Shown: one piece after another, positions 17,517 to 26,739 of the stretch
Position numbering within the stretch: the stretch's first letter is position 1
Layout of the letters: every line of letters starts with the position of its first letter
Source: Pseudomonadota bacterium
GTDB lineage: Bacteria; Pseudomonadota; Gammaproteobacteria; Steroidobacterales; Steroidobacteraceae
Length of the DNA stretch: 58,432 nucleotides
NCBI GenBank assembly: GCA_021851405.1
Contig: JAJZDW010000010.1
Location: 20,058-78,489, forward strand
Direction of reading: 5' to 3'
The notes under the pieces: model-generated
The model's database searches: none
The model's input: the letters and a program-made list of their open reading frames with translations, nothing else
Told to the model about the DNA's origin: nothing
Program-made: the position numbers and the translations under genes

Positions 17517-17969
17517 ATGCGCCTGCTGCCCGTCATACTTCTGATGCTCCCAGCAGTCCCGTGCGCGCTATGCGCACCGGCGCGCGGCGCGCCCGGAGCG
17601 CGCACGGATCTCGTGGTGATCGTCAATCCGGCCGCACACATCGCCCACATGTCTCGTGTTCAGGTCAGGGACATCTTCATGGGCCGACTGCGTCAACTGC
17701 CCACGGGGGCAACAGCGCTGCCGATCGATTTGTCCGTCGAAGCCGAACGAGCGCAGTTCTACCGGTCCCTCGTGCACTGGAGCCTCACAGAGGTGAGTTC
17801 CTACTGGGCACGTCTGGTGTTCTCCGGACAGGCGAGCCCACCCTTTAGGGTACAGACTGCACGCGCGGCAGTGCAGCTGGTCGCCGACAACCCGAATGCC
17901 ATCGCCTACGTACCGCGTACGGCAATCACCCCTCGCGTGAGAATCGTCCTTGATCTGGGCTCCCATTGA
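17517..17969 (+). CDS. Small PstS-like periplasmic substrate-binding protein
   Basis: This 150-residue protein has a clear signal peptide (MRLLPVILLMLPAVPCALCA). The mature part resembles the short, one-lobe relatives of phosphate-binding protein PstS: DLVVIVNPAAHIAHMSRVQVRDIFMGR near the N-terminus, an SYWARLVFSGQ segment, then AVQLVADNPNAIAYVPR. Full PstS is about twice as long, and no pstCAB genes are present. Short PstS-like proteins are often encoded next to membrane sensor kinases or GGDEF proteins, where they are thought to present an anion or other ligand to the sensor. It overlaps the diguanylate cyclase gene by 20 bp, which implies coupled synthesis. The ligand is unknown. Confidence 0.72.
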   Translation: MRLLPVILLMLPAVPCALCAPARGAPGARTDLVVIVNPAAHIAHMSRVQVRDIFMGRLRQLPTGATALPIDLSVEAERAQFYRSLVHWSLTEVSSYWARLVFSGQASPPFRVQTARAAVQLVADNPNAIAYVPRTAITPRVRIVLDLGSH

Positions 17970-19572
17970 TTCGCTGCGGCGCCTCGCGGCTCGCACCGCC
18001 CCACGCAGCCTCGTGCTGCGCGCGACTGCGCTCATTTTCGCGCTGGCGCTGCTGCTCGGCCTAGCGTTTGCGCTCGTCTCCGCACGCATCGTCGAGCGAC
18101 GCGAGAACACTCGGCTCGTGAATCAGCTTCAGCAACTGGTTTTGACGGTCGAAAACACCGCCGAGATCGCCTGCTACCTGCACGATCAAACCTTGGCGCG
18201 CGAAATCGCCACGGGCTTGATGAAGACAGACGCCGTCGGCGGAGTGCGCATCAGTGCGGGCGGCGTGCCTCTGTATCAGAGTTATCGCGGCACCGTCGCC
18301 GCGGCGCGCGGACCGCTCACCAAGATCGTACAGACCATTCACTCTCCGTTCGATGCGCACAGTACCGTCGGCACCGTCACTCTGTACCTTTCCCACGCAC
18401 ATCTGTGGGCGCGGGCGTGGAGCTTCACGCGCTTCGTACTGGCCATTCTTGCCGCCGAGGTGCTGGTGATCTCTGCCGGAACGGCCCTCGTAGTTTTCGT
18501 CGTCGTCACCGACCCGATCAAGCGTCTGTCCGTTGAATTGCACCGGCCGCGCACGAGCGACAGCCCTGCACTGAAAGTGCCCAGCGGCAATGAGGCGGAT
18601 GAGCTCGGCCAATTGGTCACGGACGTCAATACCCTGCTCAGCAACCTCGATTCGTTGGTATCGGCCGAGCGCACGCTGCGCATTCAGCATGAGCTATCCG
18701 ATCGAAAACTGCGTCTGGTGCTCAACCAGACCGAGCTTGGACTGGTCATTATGGACACTCAAGGCAAGCTGCAATCCTGGAATCCCGCGTTCGTTCGCCT
18801 GTTGGCGCTCGAGCGCGAGCCGCACGAGGGTGACCTCTTCAGCCGCCTGCCGCCGCTTGCCCAGCGGACGCTTCAGATCGACAATATGCTGCGCTGTGCG
18901 CTGCTCGGCGCACAGGCTTACGAGGCCGATCTTGAACTGCCGCAGCAGTCCGAGGCGAGCCGACGTTGGGTCGAACTGTCCGTCAATCCACTCGGTCCTG
19001 ATCAACTGCTCGGAGTCGTTCATGACATCACCGAGCGAAAGCGCTCGGTGGCCGCCGCCGAAGCGCTCGCCATGCGCGATGCCCTGACCGGGCTGCTCAA
19101 CCGCCGCGGTCTCGATGAGGCGCTCGTACGGTTGTTCGCCGGCGGTGCCGAGCCTGGAACGCTGGCACTGCTGGCCATCGACCTCGACTGGTTCAAGGAG
19201 GTCAACGACACTCTGGGCCACGCCGCCGGCGATGAGGTCCTACGCCGAGTCGGGCGCGTCATCGAATCGGCGGTGCGCGCCGGAGATATCGTGGCGCGGA
19301 TCGGCGGTGACGAATTCGTCACCGTACTGCTCGGCGTCGGGCACGTCCACCGCGCCGGGAAGATCGCCGACGACATCGTCGCGAGACTGGCGGCACCGCT
19401 GCGGCTGGAGAGCGGATCGTGGGCGCACATCGGGGCAAGCATTGGCGTTGCACAGGCATACGCGAGCGAAGATTCCCCGGCCGCGCTGCTGCGCCGAGCG
19501 GACACGGCCATGTACACCGCGAAGCAAACCGGCCGTGGCCGAGTGTGCGTCGCGCCGACGACCGCCGTCTGA
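17950..19572 (+). CDS. Membrane sensor diguanylate cyclase (periplasmic domain-HAMP-PAS-GGDEF)
   Basis: This 540-residue inner-membrane enzyme starts at a TTG inside the previous gene. TM1 is at about residues 25-47, a periplasmic helical sensor at about 48-155 and TM2 at about 160-186. A HAMP-like linker (TDPIKRLSVEL, then NEADELGQLV) and a PAS-like domain (about 245-365, ending DITERKR) follow. The GGDEF domain contains DALTGLLNRRG and IGGDEF (452-456). The inhibitory RxxD site, RAGD, is five residues before GGDEF at 443-446, so product inhibition by c-di-GMP is expected. The active site is intact and no EAL domain is present. The context suggests that periplasmic ligand binding, perhaps through the PstS-like partner, sets c-di-GMP synthesis. 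Confidence 0.88.
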   Translation: MIWAPIDSLRRLAARTAPRSLVLRATALIFALALLLGLAFALVSARIVERRENTRLVNQLQQLVLTVENTAEIACYLHDQTLAREIATGLMKTDAVGGVRISAGGVPLYQSYRGTVAAARGPLTKIVQTIHSPFDAHSTVGTVTLYLSHAHLWARAWSFTRFVLAILAAEVLVISAGTALVVFVVVTDPIKRLSVELHRPRTSDSPALKVPSGNEADELGQLVTDVNTLLSNLDSLVSAERTLRIQHELSDRKLRLVLNQTELGLVIMDTQGKLQSWNPAFVRLLALEREPHEGDLFSRLPPLAQRTLQIDNMLRCALLGAQAYEADLELPQQSEASRRWVELSVNPLGPDQLLGVVHDITERKRSVAAAEALAMRDALTGLLNRRGLDEALVRLFAGGAEPGTLALLAIDLDWFKEVNDTLGHAAGDEVLRRVGRVIESAVRAGDIVARIGGDEFVTVLLGVGHVHRAGKIADDIVARLAAPLRLESGSWAHIGASIGVAQAYASEDSPAALLRRADTAMYTAKQTGRGRVCVAPTTAV

Positions 19573-20122
19573 GCTCAACCCGGGCCGCGCCGCACGGCGA
19601 TGCGTCCGCTCCAGCTGATCCGACCCCGCACGGTGATCGCCCGATTCACCGGCGCACACCCGATGCGGGTCGTGTTCGACCGACGCCTACACCGCAACCA
19701 CCCTCACACGCGCTGCGCGTACACGCTGAGCGAGAGAGCCCCCGCCGACGGCTTCTGCGGCGTATCCAAGCCGGCTGGCACCGGCGGGCGCACCGGCGCC
19801 CCTAGTCTCGCGGTCTCGCCTCGGGCCACGCTCGCGCCGTGGCGCACCCTCATCCGGGTGCGACCCCAGTGCAGCTCACCGCGAGCAGATCGTGCAGAGG
19901 ACCGTTCGATCCGAACCAGTGGGTCACAGTGGCCGTCTTCCCTCGATCGCCGTCCTCATTGCACGGCGCGTACGCGGGCCACTACCGGTGTGGTGAGTGC
20001 TCCAACCACGACCACGCACCGGTTGCTGCCGGCAGCATCAGCCCTGTTGCGCTTAGCGAAGAGCGGTGGGCTGCGGAACGTGCCACAGTACGGACATCCG
20101 TGAAACCGAGCACCGTGCCGCC
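19573..20122. other. Gene-poor 550-bp gap, possible zinc-ribbon remnant
   Basis: No intact gene is convincing here. Frame fragments on the plus strand look like pieces of a small zinc-ribbon protein: GHYRCGECSNHDH around 19975-20013 in one frame, and CGTCHSTDIRETEH around 20069-20110 in another, giving two CxxC knuckles split by a frame change. This is weak evidence for a broken gene. The rest is arginine/proline-rich frame noise. Confidence 0.3.
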
Positions 20123-21070
20123 ATGAGTCCCAGACCCGCATCACGCCCCCGCTCCGCGTCATCGCCTGCCTTGAAGCGACTTACGCATCTGTGCGCGGCC
20201 GCACGCCACTACAAGCCGCTGCGCACCGCAGTGGTCCACCCAGTCGATGCCGTGTCGCTGCTCGGCGCCCTCCAAGCGCAGCGCGCAGGCCTGATCCTTC
20301 CGGTGTTCATCGGACCAGAGAGGCGCATTCGTACCGCCGCTCGCCGCGCGAACCTCGAGCTCTCGGCGCATTCGGTGATCTCCACCGAACACAGTCACGC
20401 TGCGGCCGAATGTGCCGTGCAGTTGGCGCGACGCGGTGAGGTCGATGCAATCATGAAGGGTGCACTACACACCGACGAACTCATGCATGCCGTCGTCGAT
20501 CCGGTACAAGGACTGCGCACCGAGCGGCGTGTCAGTCATGTATTTGCGATCGACGCCCCACATTACCCTCGCCTATTATTCATTACCGATGCGGCCGTCA
20601 ATATATATCCATCGCTGGAAGACAAGCGCGACATCGTACAGAACGCCATCGATCTGGCCCATGCACTCGGGGTGCGCCTACCGAAGGTTGCGATCCTCTC
20701 AGCCGTCGAACTGGTCACGCCGAAGATCAAATCGACCCTCGACGCCGCGGCGTTGTGCAAGATGGCCGACCGGGGGCAGATCAGCGGCGCGGTGCTCGAC
20801 GGACCGCTTGCCTTTGACAATGCTGTTTCACGCGCAGCGGCCGCGAGCAAGGCCATCGCTTCGGACGTTGCCGGCCGCGCGGACATCTTCGTCGTTCCGG
20901 ACATCGAGGCTGGCAACATGCTGGCGAAGCAACTCGAGTATCTGGCCGGCGCCGAACTGGCCGGCATCGTGCTCGGCGCGCGCGTTCCGATCATGTTGAC
21001 GAGCCGCGCCGACGGTGCGCGGGCGCGTTTGGCTTCATGCGCGCTGGCCGTGCTGTTCGCACGGCGGTAA
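20123..21070 (+). CDS. Phosphate acetyl/butyryltransferase family protein
   Basis: At 315 residues this is the size of phosphate butyryltransferase (Ptb) and short Pta catalytic domains. Visible features include ALQAQRAGLILPVFIGPERRI, GEVDAIMKGALHTDELM, then FITDAAVNIYPSLEDKRDI, ALLSAVE-like ILSAVELVTPK, GAVLDGPLAFDNAVS and a C-terminal NMLAKQLEYLAGAELAGIVLGA. Such enzymes move an acyl group between CoA and phosphate. No acetate or butyrate kinase gene lies beside it, so the metabolic partner is unknown. ATG at 20123 is preferred because the sequence before it is the disrupted zinc-ribbon-like remnant. It is the only intact gene in a decayed stretch. Confidence 0.88.
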   Translation: MSPRPASRPRSASSPALKRLTHLCAAARHYKPLRTAVVHPVDAVSLLGALQAQRAGLILPVFIGPERRIRTAARRANLELSAHSVISTEHSHAAAECAVQLARRGEVDAIMKGALHTDELMHAVVDPVQGLRTERRVSHVFAIDAPHYPRLLFITDAAVNIYPSLEDKRDIVQNAIDLAHALGVRLPKVAILSAVELVTPKIKSTLDAAALCKMADRGQISGAVLDGPLAFDNAVSRAAAASKAIASDVAGRADIFVVPDIEAGNMLAKQLEYLAGAELAGIVLGARVPIMLTSRADGARARLASCALAVLFARR

Positions 21071-21342
21071 CGACTTTCAGAGGATCGTCTCGCCGTGGCA
21101 GAGACGTGGCGCGGGCCGAACCGCAGCACCGTCGGATGACTGAGCGGTCCTGAAGCGAACCGATATGCATTCGGCTCGCGTCGAAGTGACCGCGCGGCTG
21201 CGCGCCGAGCTCGCGGCCCGCTTCGGTGTATCGATGTGCCTTCTTGCCACCACGCCCGCGCGGCACCGAGCCCACCCAACCTGCCCACCATCGGCGCATG
21301 GCTGCGTCAACAAATCGTCCGGGCCGCGGACGAGGTACCCGC

Positions 21343-22436
<1,094 letters not shown>

Positions 22437-23000
22437 TCGGCTTCGGATGCCCTCGTAGGGGCGATGCTGCCCACGCTTCGTGAGTCGTGCTCGGCACCGC
22501 CGCGACATCCAACACCATGGCGCCCGAGACATGGACGTCTGGCGCACTGCACGCCCTACCGCGCAGTCCTCCGTTGAGCCGAATCGGACCACGCGGCAGT
22601 TGCGTTATGATTCCCTCGCGTACCACCTCGACATCAGCGTCACCTTCGTCTCATTTTGGAGACATACCACACACCCACCTTGAGTCGCTAGAATGCCCGG
22701 AGTCACCGGAATTCACACCACCGCCCATGCCCCCAAGCGTCCGAGCACGTCAAGTAGTTCATGCAGGTTCCACCGTCGCTCGCTCACCCAGTCACTCGCG
22801 ACTCGTCACCAACTCATGACGCGTGATTACGTAAAATTTGTGCCACTGGTCCGCTGCAGGCGACCGTCGGTCGGCGCCGACCGCAGCGACCGAGGGTTCA
22901 CTGAATAATGTCGTGCATTCCTTGGAACTGTCGCTCCAAGGAGTGCACATTGTTGAGGCAAACGGGCCGGACGCCCTCGCTTGCTGGAGAATTGATCGCC
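22437..23000. other. Non-coding stretch between merA remnant and lipoprotein gene
   Basis: No supported gene is seen in these 564 bp. They contain a perfect 16-bp palindrome at 22868-22883 and a TAAAAT box at 22832-22837 that might be a -10 for the downstream lipoprotein, without a clear -35. They also contain the 14-bp hairpin listed separately. The first 300 bp may be further debris of the mercury-resistance locus, but I recognise no mer gene in it. Confidence 0.4.
22913..22948 (+). repeat. Hairpin in the leader of the lipoprotein gene
   Basis: Inverted repeat 22913-22926 pairs with 22935-22948 over 14 bp with one G-T pair and an 8-nt loop. It lies about 52 nt before the ATG of the DUF4382-type lipoprotein and could fold in its mRNA leader. 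No T-run follows, so it is more likely a leader structure than a terminator. Confidence 0.5.
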
Positions 23001-23945
23001 ATGAGATATTTTTTTTACACGTTTCTGTCTCGGCGCCGGCTGCGCACTGCGGCTCTCGCCTTGCTCACTCTCCCATTGGCCGCCTGCGGCGGGAGTAGCT
23101 CCTCGTCCGCTCCGGCCACCATGAATCTCGGCATCACTGACGGCCCGGTCGCCTCCGCGAGCGCAGTGGTCATCTCCTTCACGGGTGTCGAACTGCAGCC
23201 GAGCGGCGGGGGCAGCCCTGTGACCTTCAATTTCAACAGCCCGCAGACGATCAACCTGATCAATGAACAGAACGGCAATGAAGCGTCGCTGCTCAGCGGC
23301 GCGTCGGTTCCGGCGGGCAACTACGATTGGATTCGACTGCTGCTCAATGTCGCATCAAGTGGCACGGTGGCGAATTCGTACATCGAGATCAATGGGGCAC
23401 AATTCCCGCTCATCATCCCGAGCGGCGCCCAGACTGGCCTGAAGCTGGTTCAGGGCTTCACCATGACGGCCAATCAGGTCGCGGACTTTACCGTCGATTT
23501 CATGCTGCAGCAGTCGATCACCGCTCCGCCGGGCCAGACGTCCGGCGGCACCCAGGATTACGTCCTCAAGCCGGCGCTGCGCCTGATCAATAATGTCCAA
23601 GCCGGAACGATCAGCGGCGCCGTGATGCTCTCGACGCTACAGAGTAATTCGGCCTGCTTAGCGGGTTATTCGGGCAGTGGACCGTTGCCGAATGCCCAAA
23701 TCGACATCTTCTCCGGGGCGGTCACGCCATCGACCGCCATGACCCCCGTGGTCGAGCCGGAGATTGCACTGTCGTCCTCAGGCAGCTATACCTTCGACCA
23801 GCCGTTCCTGCTCGCGGGCGGTTATACGGTGGCGTTGGCGTGTTCGAGCACCTCGAGTACCGGCACGAGCACCGTGACATTCATACCGGCTGCGGGTATG
23901 AGCGCGACCGTGACCGCCAATCAGACGACGACGGTCAACTTCTGA
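23001..23945 (+). CDS. DUF4382-type lipoprotein
   Basis: This 314-residue exported lipoprotein has a signal peptide with basic n-region (RRRLR), hydrophobic core and lipobox LAAC with C29 as the lipidation site, followed by a GGSSSSS linker. The first half of the mature protein (MNLGITDGPVASASAVVISFTGVELQP, then VPAGNYDWIRLLL) is the pattern of DUF4382, a beta-sandwich common in cell-surface lipoproteins of marine and soil bacteria. The second half (GTISGAVML, then PNAQIDIFSG) resembles a carboxypeptidase-regulatory or prealbumin-like domain. No enzymatic residues are evident. ATG at 23001 has GGAGA 10 nt upstream; earlier in-frame starts lack a signal peptide. Its A+T content is a little higher than its neighbours'. 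It is flanked by strong hairpins and looks like a single-gene unit. The function is unknown. Confidence 0.8.
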   Translation: MRYFFYTFLSRRRLRTAALALLTLPLAACGGSSSSSAPATMNLGITDGPVASASAVVISFTGVELQPSGGGSPVTFNFNSPQTINLINEQNGNEASLLSGASVPAGNYDWIRLLLNVASSGTVANSYIEINGAQFPLIIPSGAQTGLKLVQGFTMTANQVADFTVDFMLQQSITAPPGQTSGGTQDYVLKPALRLINNVQAGTISGAVMLSTLQSNSACLAGYSGSGPLPNAQIDIFSGAVTPSTAMTPVVEPEIALSSSGSYTFDQPFLLAGGYTVALACSSTSSTGTSTVTFIPAAGMSATVTANQTTTVNF

Positions 23946-24007
23946 GTCGCTGATCCAGCTGCACGGCTCTGACTGCGTTCGGGCGGTCAGAGCCGTGCAG
24001 CAGCGAC
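23946..24007 (+). terminator. Strong hairpin after the lipoprotein gene
   Basis: A perfect 16-bp stem (23958-23973 with 23986-24001) with a 12-nt loop begins 12 bp after the stop codon. It extends by six more pairs (23946-23951 with 24002-24007) across a 6-nt bulge. No T-tract follows, so termination efficiency is uncertain, but position and stability suggest a terminator or mRNA 3'-end protector. Confidence 0.6.
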
Positions 24008-24460
24008 GCAACAGAAATTTCTGGCCCCTGCGTTCCGCGTCACCGCGGCTTTCCGGTCCTTCTGTCGCGATTGTCCAAGGGCCCATTGACCCCGGGGCGT
24101 GAACCGTGCCGCCGGGTCTCTGATTCAATCGCACGACTCCGGTCGGCTCCGGCATCCGGGCGCGGCCTCCCCGACAGACCAGACACTCCCAGCGTCGCTG
24201 AGTCCGCAACGCCGTCCACGCCAGAGGACACTGCTGCATGCCGATGACCCACTGCGGCCGCCACGAACATCAATGAGAGGCGGATCCCCACTCGGGCATC
24301 CTAGAGACGCGGACGTCCACCGCTTCGCGTCGAGCTGATTTCTTCGGGCAATGGGATTACCCGTGATCATTTGGGATCACCTGAGCCATTTGTCACGGTG
24401 TTCGCAAGGCCGTCCTCACATCGCTTGCGCGGTCCGATTCATCGGCGTACGCTGCCTCCC
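24008..24460. other. Non-coding stretch before the first cobalamin riboswitch
   Basis: No supported gene is seen. A small hairpin (GTGATC/GATCAC, 24363-24368 with 24375-24380) is present. The promoter for the riboswitch-led operon should lie in the last 100 bp, but I cannot point to clear -35/-10 boxes. Confidence 0.4.
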
Positions 24461-24660
24461 GTCTCAGGTGGTCCAGGAAATTTGATTCCCTGGACTGAAA
24501 CGGGAAGTCGGTGCGCATCCGCTCAGCGGGAGCCAAGCCGGCGCTGCCCACGCAACGGTAAGCGAAGCGCAGACTGCGAAGAACCACTGTGCCCACGGCA
24601 CGGGAAGGTGCGGTCTTAAGGACGACACGTCCATTCGCGAGCCCGGAGACCGGCCGGAGA
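24461..24660 (+). promoter_or_regulatory. Cobalamin riboswitch upstream of the btuM-cob operon
   Basis: The conserved blocks of the class-I (AdoCbl-type) aptamer appear in order. GGGAAGTCGGTG is at 24502-24513, GCCGGCGCTGCCC with CGCAACGGTAAGC at 24537-24563, and CACGGGAAGG at about 24599-24608. The B12-box-like GAGCCCGGAGACCGGCC lies near 24639-24655. The element should fold when bound by adenosylcobalamin and switch off the genes behind it. The first intact gene, btuM, lies 540 bp downstream, an unusually long leader. Boundaries are approximate. Confidence 0.88.
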
Positions 24661-25197
24661 CACGCACTCGGCGACTCGCGTTGGGCGATGTCAGACCGGT
24701 TACGATATCTGCATATCGCAGCCTTCTGTCGTCTCCACACACGCGCCCCGGGTTGACCTCGACGCACGTGGCGTGTGTAGGAGCAGACCGATGACATTCG
24801 TGATTGCCGCGGTACATCCTCTGGCCGGGGGCGCTTCCTCGATTGCGCCCCTAGAGAATAGTGATTTGATTCTCGGCCCAATGAGCTTGGCCTTCTCTCG
24901 AGGCCCCGGACCCAGAACCAACGATTCGGCCCTCACTCGGCCCTCGACACCCGTGCCGTCGCGACGATAGGGCGTGTGCATCCGTACCACGACGACTGCG
25001 GTACAGGTGAAATTCCCTGCTCTTCGGTGGTGATCTCCCGCTTTGCCCGCAAATCGGAGCGCAAGTGGCTCACCTCGCCACCGACGGCACCGTGATCGTT
25101 CAGTGGCACTCGATTGCAACGCGCCTTGATCCCTGAGCAGTCCGCAAACCCCATGAGTCAATGCACACCCGCCTCGCCCCTAGACCGGAACCACTCC
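24661..25197. other. Long leader/intergenic stretch between riboswitch and btuM
   Basis: These 537 bp contain no gene I can support. A short plus-strand frame (24791-24970, starting MTFVIAAVHPLAGG) has no recognised match and poor coding character. The stretch is probably the expression platform plus debris of a lost first gene of the operon; which gene is unknown. Confidence 0.4.
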
Positions 25198-25797
25198 ATG
25201 CTCACGCAGCAATCGACTCGGCGCCTCGGCTTCCTCGCGCTCGCCGCCACGATGGCCGTTACCCGCTTCGGTCAATGCGCCAGTGCGTCCTCGCTACCCG
25301 ATGCGTCGTGGGCGGTGTTCTTCATTGCCGGAGTCTACTTCGCGGCGGATTGGCGCTGGGCGCTTCCCGCGCTGCTCGCTCAGGCAATTGGGATCGATTT
25401 CGCCGCGATTCATTACTACGGCTTCAGCGACTACTGTGCCACGGCCGCGTATTGGTTCATTGTGCCGGCGTACTCACTCCTATGGCTCGGCGGCGCGTGG
25501 TTCAGCCGTGCCTACCAGACGCTGTCGCGCGATCTTGGGCGACTTGCTCTCAGTTTTATGCTCTCGGTCAGTGGCTGCTTTCTGTTGACGGAAGGGAGTT
25601 TCTATTGGCTGAACGATCGCATCGTGCATGCGAGCATCTCGGGTTGGTGGTTCAACGTCACGAGCTGGTATGGCTACTTCATGCTCGCCACTGCCGGCTA
25701 CGTCGCACTCGCGGTGCTGGGCCACCTAGCGGCAACCCGCCGTCTGCCCGCGCGCGCATCTGCAAACGCCATGAGCGTCGCTCGATTCCGGAGTTGA
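25198..25797 (+). CDS. btuM: BtuM-type cobalamin transporter
   Basis: This 199-residue inner-membrane protein has about six hydrophobic segments. It carries the BtuM pattern: a VTRFG segment followed by SLPDASWAVFFIAGVYF, then QAIGIDFAAI, then DYCATAAYWFIVPAYSLLW. BtuM proteins are solitary, ECF-S-like vitamin B12 transporters of Gram-negative bacteria. The Thiobacillus denitrificans protein has an essential cysteine at position 80 that contacts cobalt and decyanates cyanocobalamin. With ATG at 25198 the matching cysteine is also residue 80, which supports this start over an earlier in-frame one at 25114. It is the first intact gene behind the cobalamin riboswitch and probably supplies corrinoids brought in by the btuB-like receptor; no btuFCD genes are seen. 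Confidence 0.82.
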   Translation: MLTQQSTRRLGFLALAATMAVTRFGQCASASSLPDASWAVFFIAGVYFAADWRWALPALLAQAIGIDFAAIHYYGFSDYCATAAYWFIVPAYSLLWLGGAWFSRAYQTLSRDLGRLALSFMLSVSGCFLLTEGSFYWLNDRIVHASISGWWFNVTSWYGYFMLATAGYVALAVLGHLAATRRLPARASANAMSVARFRS

Positions 25798-25927
25798 CGC
25801 CGCAGCCATGTCAACCGACGAAGGGACGACCGCCTACGTCCTCGAGTTCGAGATTGACGCGCGAGCGGGAATCGAACGGTAGGGCACGGGTGAGTCACTG
25901 GGTATTCGGACGAGGCGTCTAATTGCC

Positions 25928-26587
25928 ATGAGCAATTCTCCACACCGCTATGACGACACGGCTCTCGCGGCCATCTATCGCGTCATTCGCGAACGCCGCG
26001 ATGTCAGGTCATTTTTGCGCACGCCGGTCAACCCCGAAACGCTTGCACGGATCCTGCAGTGCGCGCACGCCGCACCGAGCGTAGGACTATCGCAACCGTG
26101 GCGCTTTCTGCACATTACGCGACTCGAATTGCGTCAAAGGATACATACGCTGGTTCAGCAGGAGCGCCTGCGTACGGCCGATGCGCTGGGTCACCGACGG
26201 GACGAATTTTTGCGCTTGAAGGTCGAGGGCATTCTCGACTGCGCCGAGCTGCTGGTCGTCGCACTGGTCCAGGGCGGCACCCGCGAGATCTTCGGCCGGC
26301 GCACGCTTCCGGAGATGGACTTGGCCTCGGTGGCCTGCGGGATACAAAACTTGTGGCTGGCAGCGCGTGCGGAGGGGCTGGGCGTCGGCTGGGTCTCCAT
26401 GTTCGACCCACTGGCGCTGGCCGACCTGCTGCGGTTTCCAGAGCAAGCGCGTCCCGTCGCCATATTGTGCATTGGCAACGTCGCGCAATTCGATCCGGCT
26501 CCACGCCTTGCGCTGGAGCAGTGGCGTCAGCCGCGACCGCTCAGCGAAATGCTGTTCGAGAATGACTGGCCGGAAGGGGCGCCGTGA
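25928..26587 (+). CDS. bluB: 5,6-dimethylbenzimidazole synthase
   Basis: BluB cleaves reduced FMN with oxygen to give 5,6-dimethylbenzimidazole, the lower ligand of B12. The 219-residue protein shows the flavin-destructase/nitroreductase fold: YRVIRERRDVRSF at the N-terminus, HAAPSVGLSQPWRF (FMN binding), EMDLASVACGIQNLWLAARAEGLGVGWVS, and the family C-terminus with RPLSEMLFENDW. Length is normal. It lies 130 bp after btuM (no recognised gene between them). Its stop overlaps a GTG that starts a 51-codon ORF. With cobT and cobU in the same operon it allows complete lower-loop assembly under aerobic conditions. Confidence 0.93.
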   Translation: MSNSPHRYDDTALAAIYRVIRERRDVRSFLRTPVNPETLARILQCAHAAPSVGLSQPWRFLHITRLELRQRIHTLVQQERLRTADALGHRRDEFLRLKVEGILDCAELLVVALVQGGTREIFGRRTLPEMDLASVACGIQNLWLAARAEGLGVGWVSMFDPLALADLLRFPEQARPVAILCIGNVAQFDPAPRLALEQWRQPRPLSEMLFENDWPEGAP

Positions 26588-26739
26588 GCGGCCGTGATCG
26601 ATGCGCCGCGCGGGACCTTGCCCTGACGCGCGCCCTCAAGGACGGGATCCAGAGCGGTGCCACGCTGCTGGATGATGCCCTTCGGTACCCGGCAGGACTG
26701 CTGGCCCTACCACCGGTGAGGCTGCGGGTCGCGGAATGA
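26584..26739 (+). CDS. 51-residue coupled ORF between bluB and cbiB
   Basis: A GTG at 26584 overlaps the bluB stop and the TGA at 26737-26739 overlaps the cbiB ATG, so the ORF exactly bridges the two genes. A good ribosome binding site (GGAAGG, 6 nt before the GTG) is present. The peptide (starting SGRDRCAARD, with GATLLDDALRYPAGLLALPP) has no signal or membrane segment and matches nothing I recognise. It may be a stub left by deletion of a cobalamin gene, kept because it couples translation into cbiB, or a genuine small protein. Confidence 0.5.
   Translation: MSGRDRCAARDLALTRALKDGIQSGATLLDDALRYPAGLLALPPVRLRVAE

Noticed and set aside
22437-22700. Further mer genes (merR, merD or merB) after the merA remnant
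   Set aside because: I looked for their hallmark segments in all frames and saw none convincing.
24700-25161. Minus-strand frame in the gap before btuM as a gene
   Set aside because: It is R- and G-rich with no domain, lies in the leader of a riboswitch-led operon on the other strand, and has no ribosome binding site.
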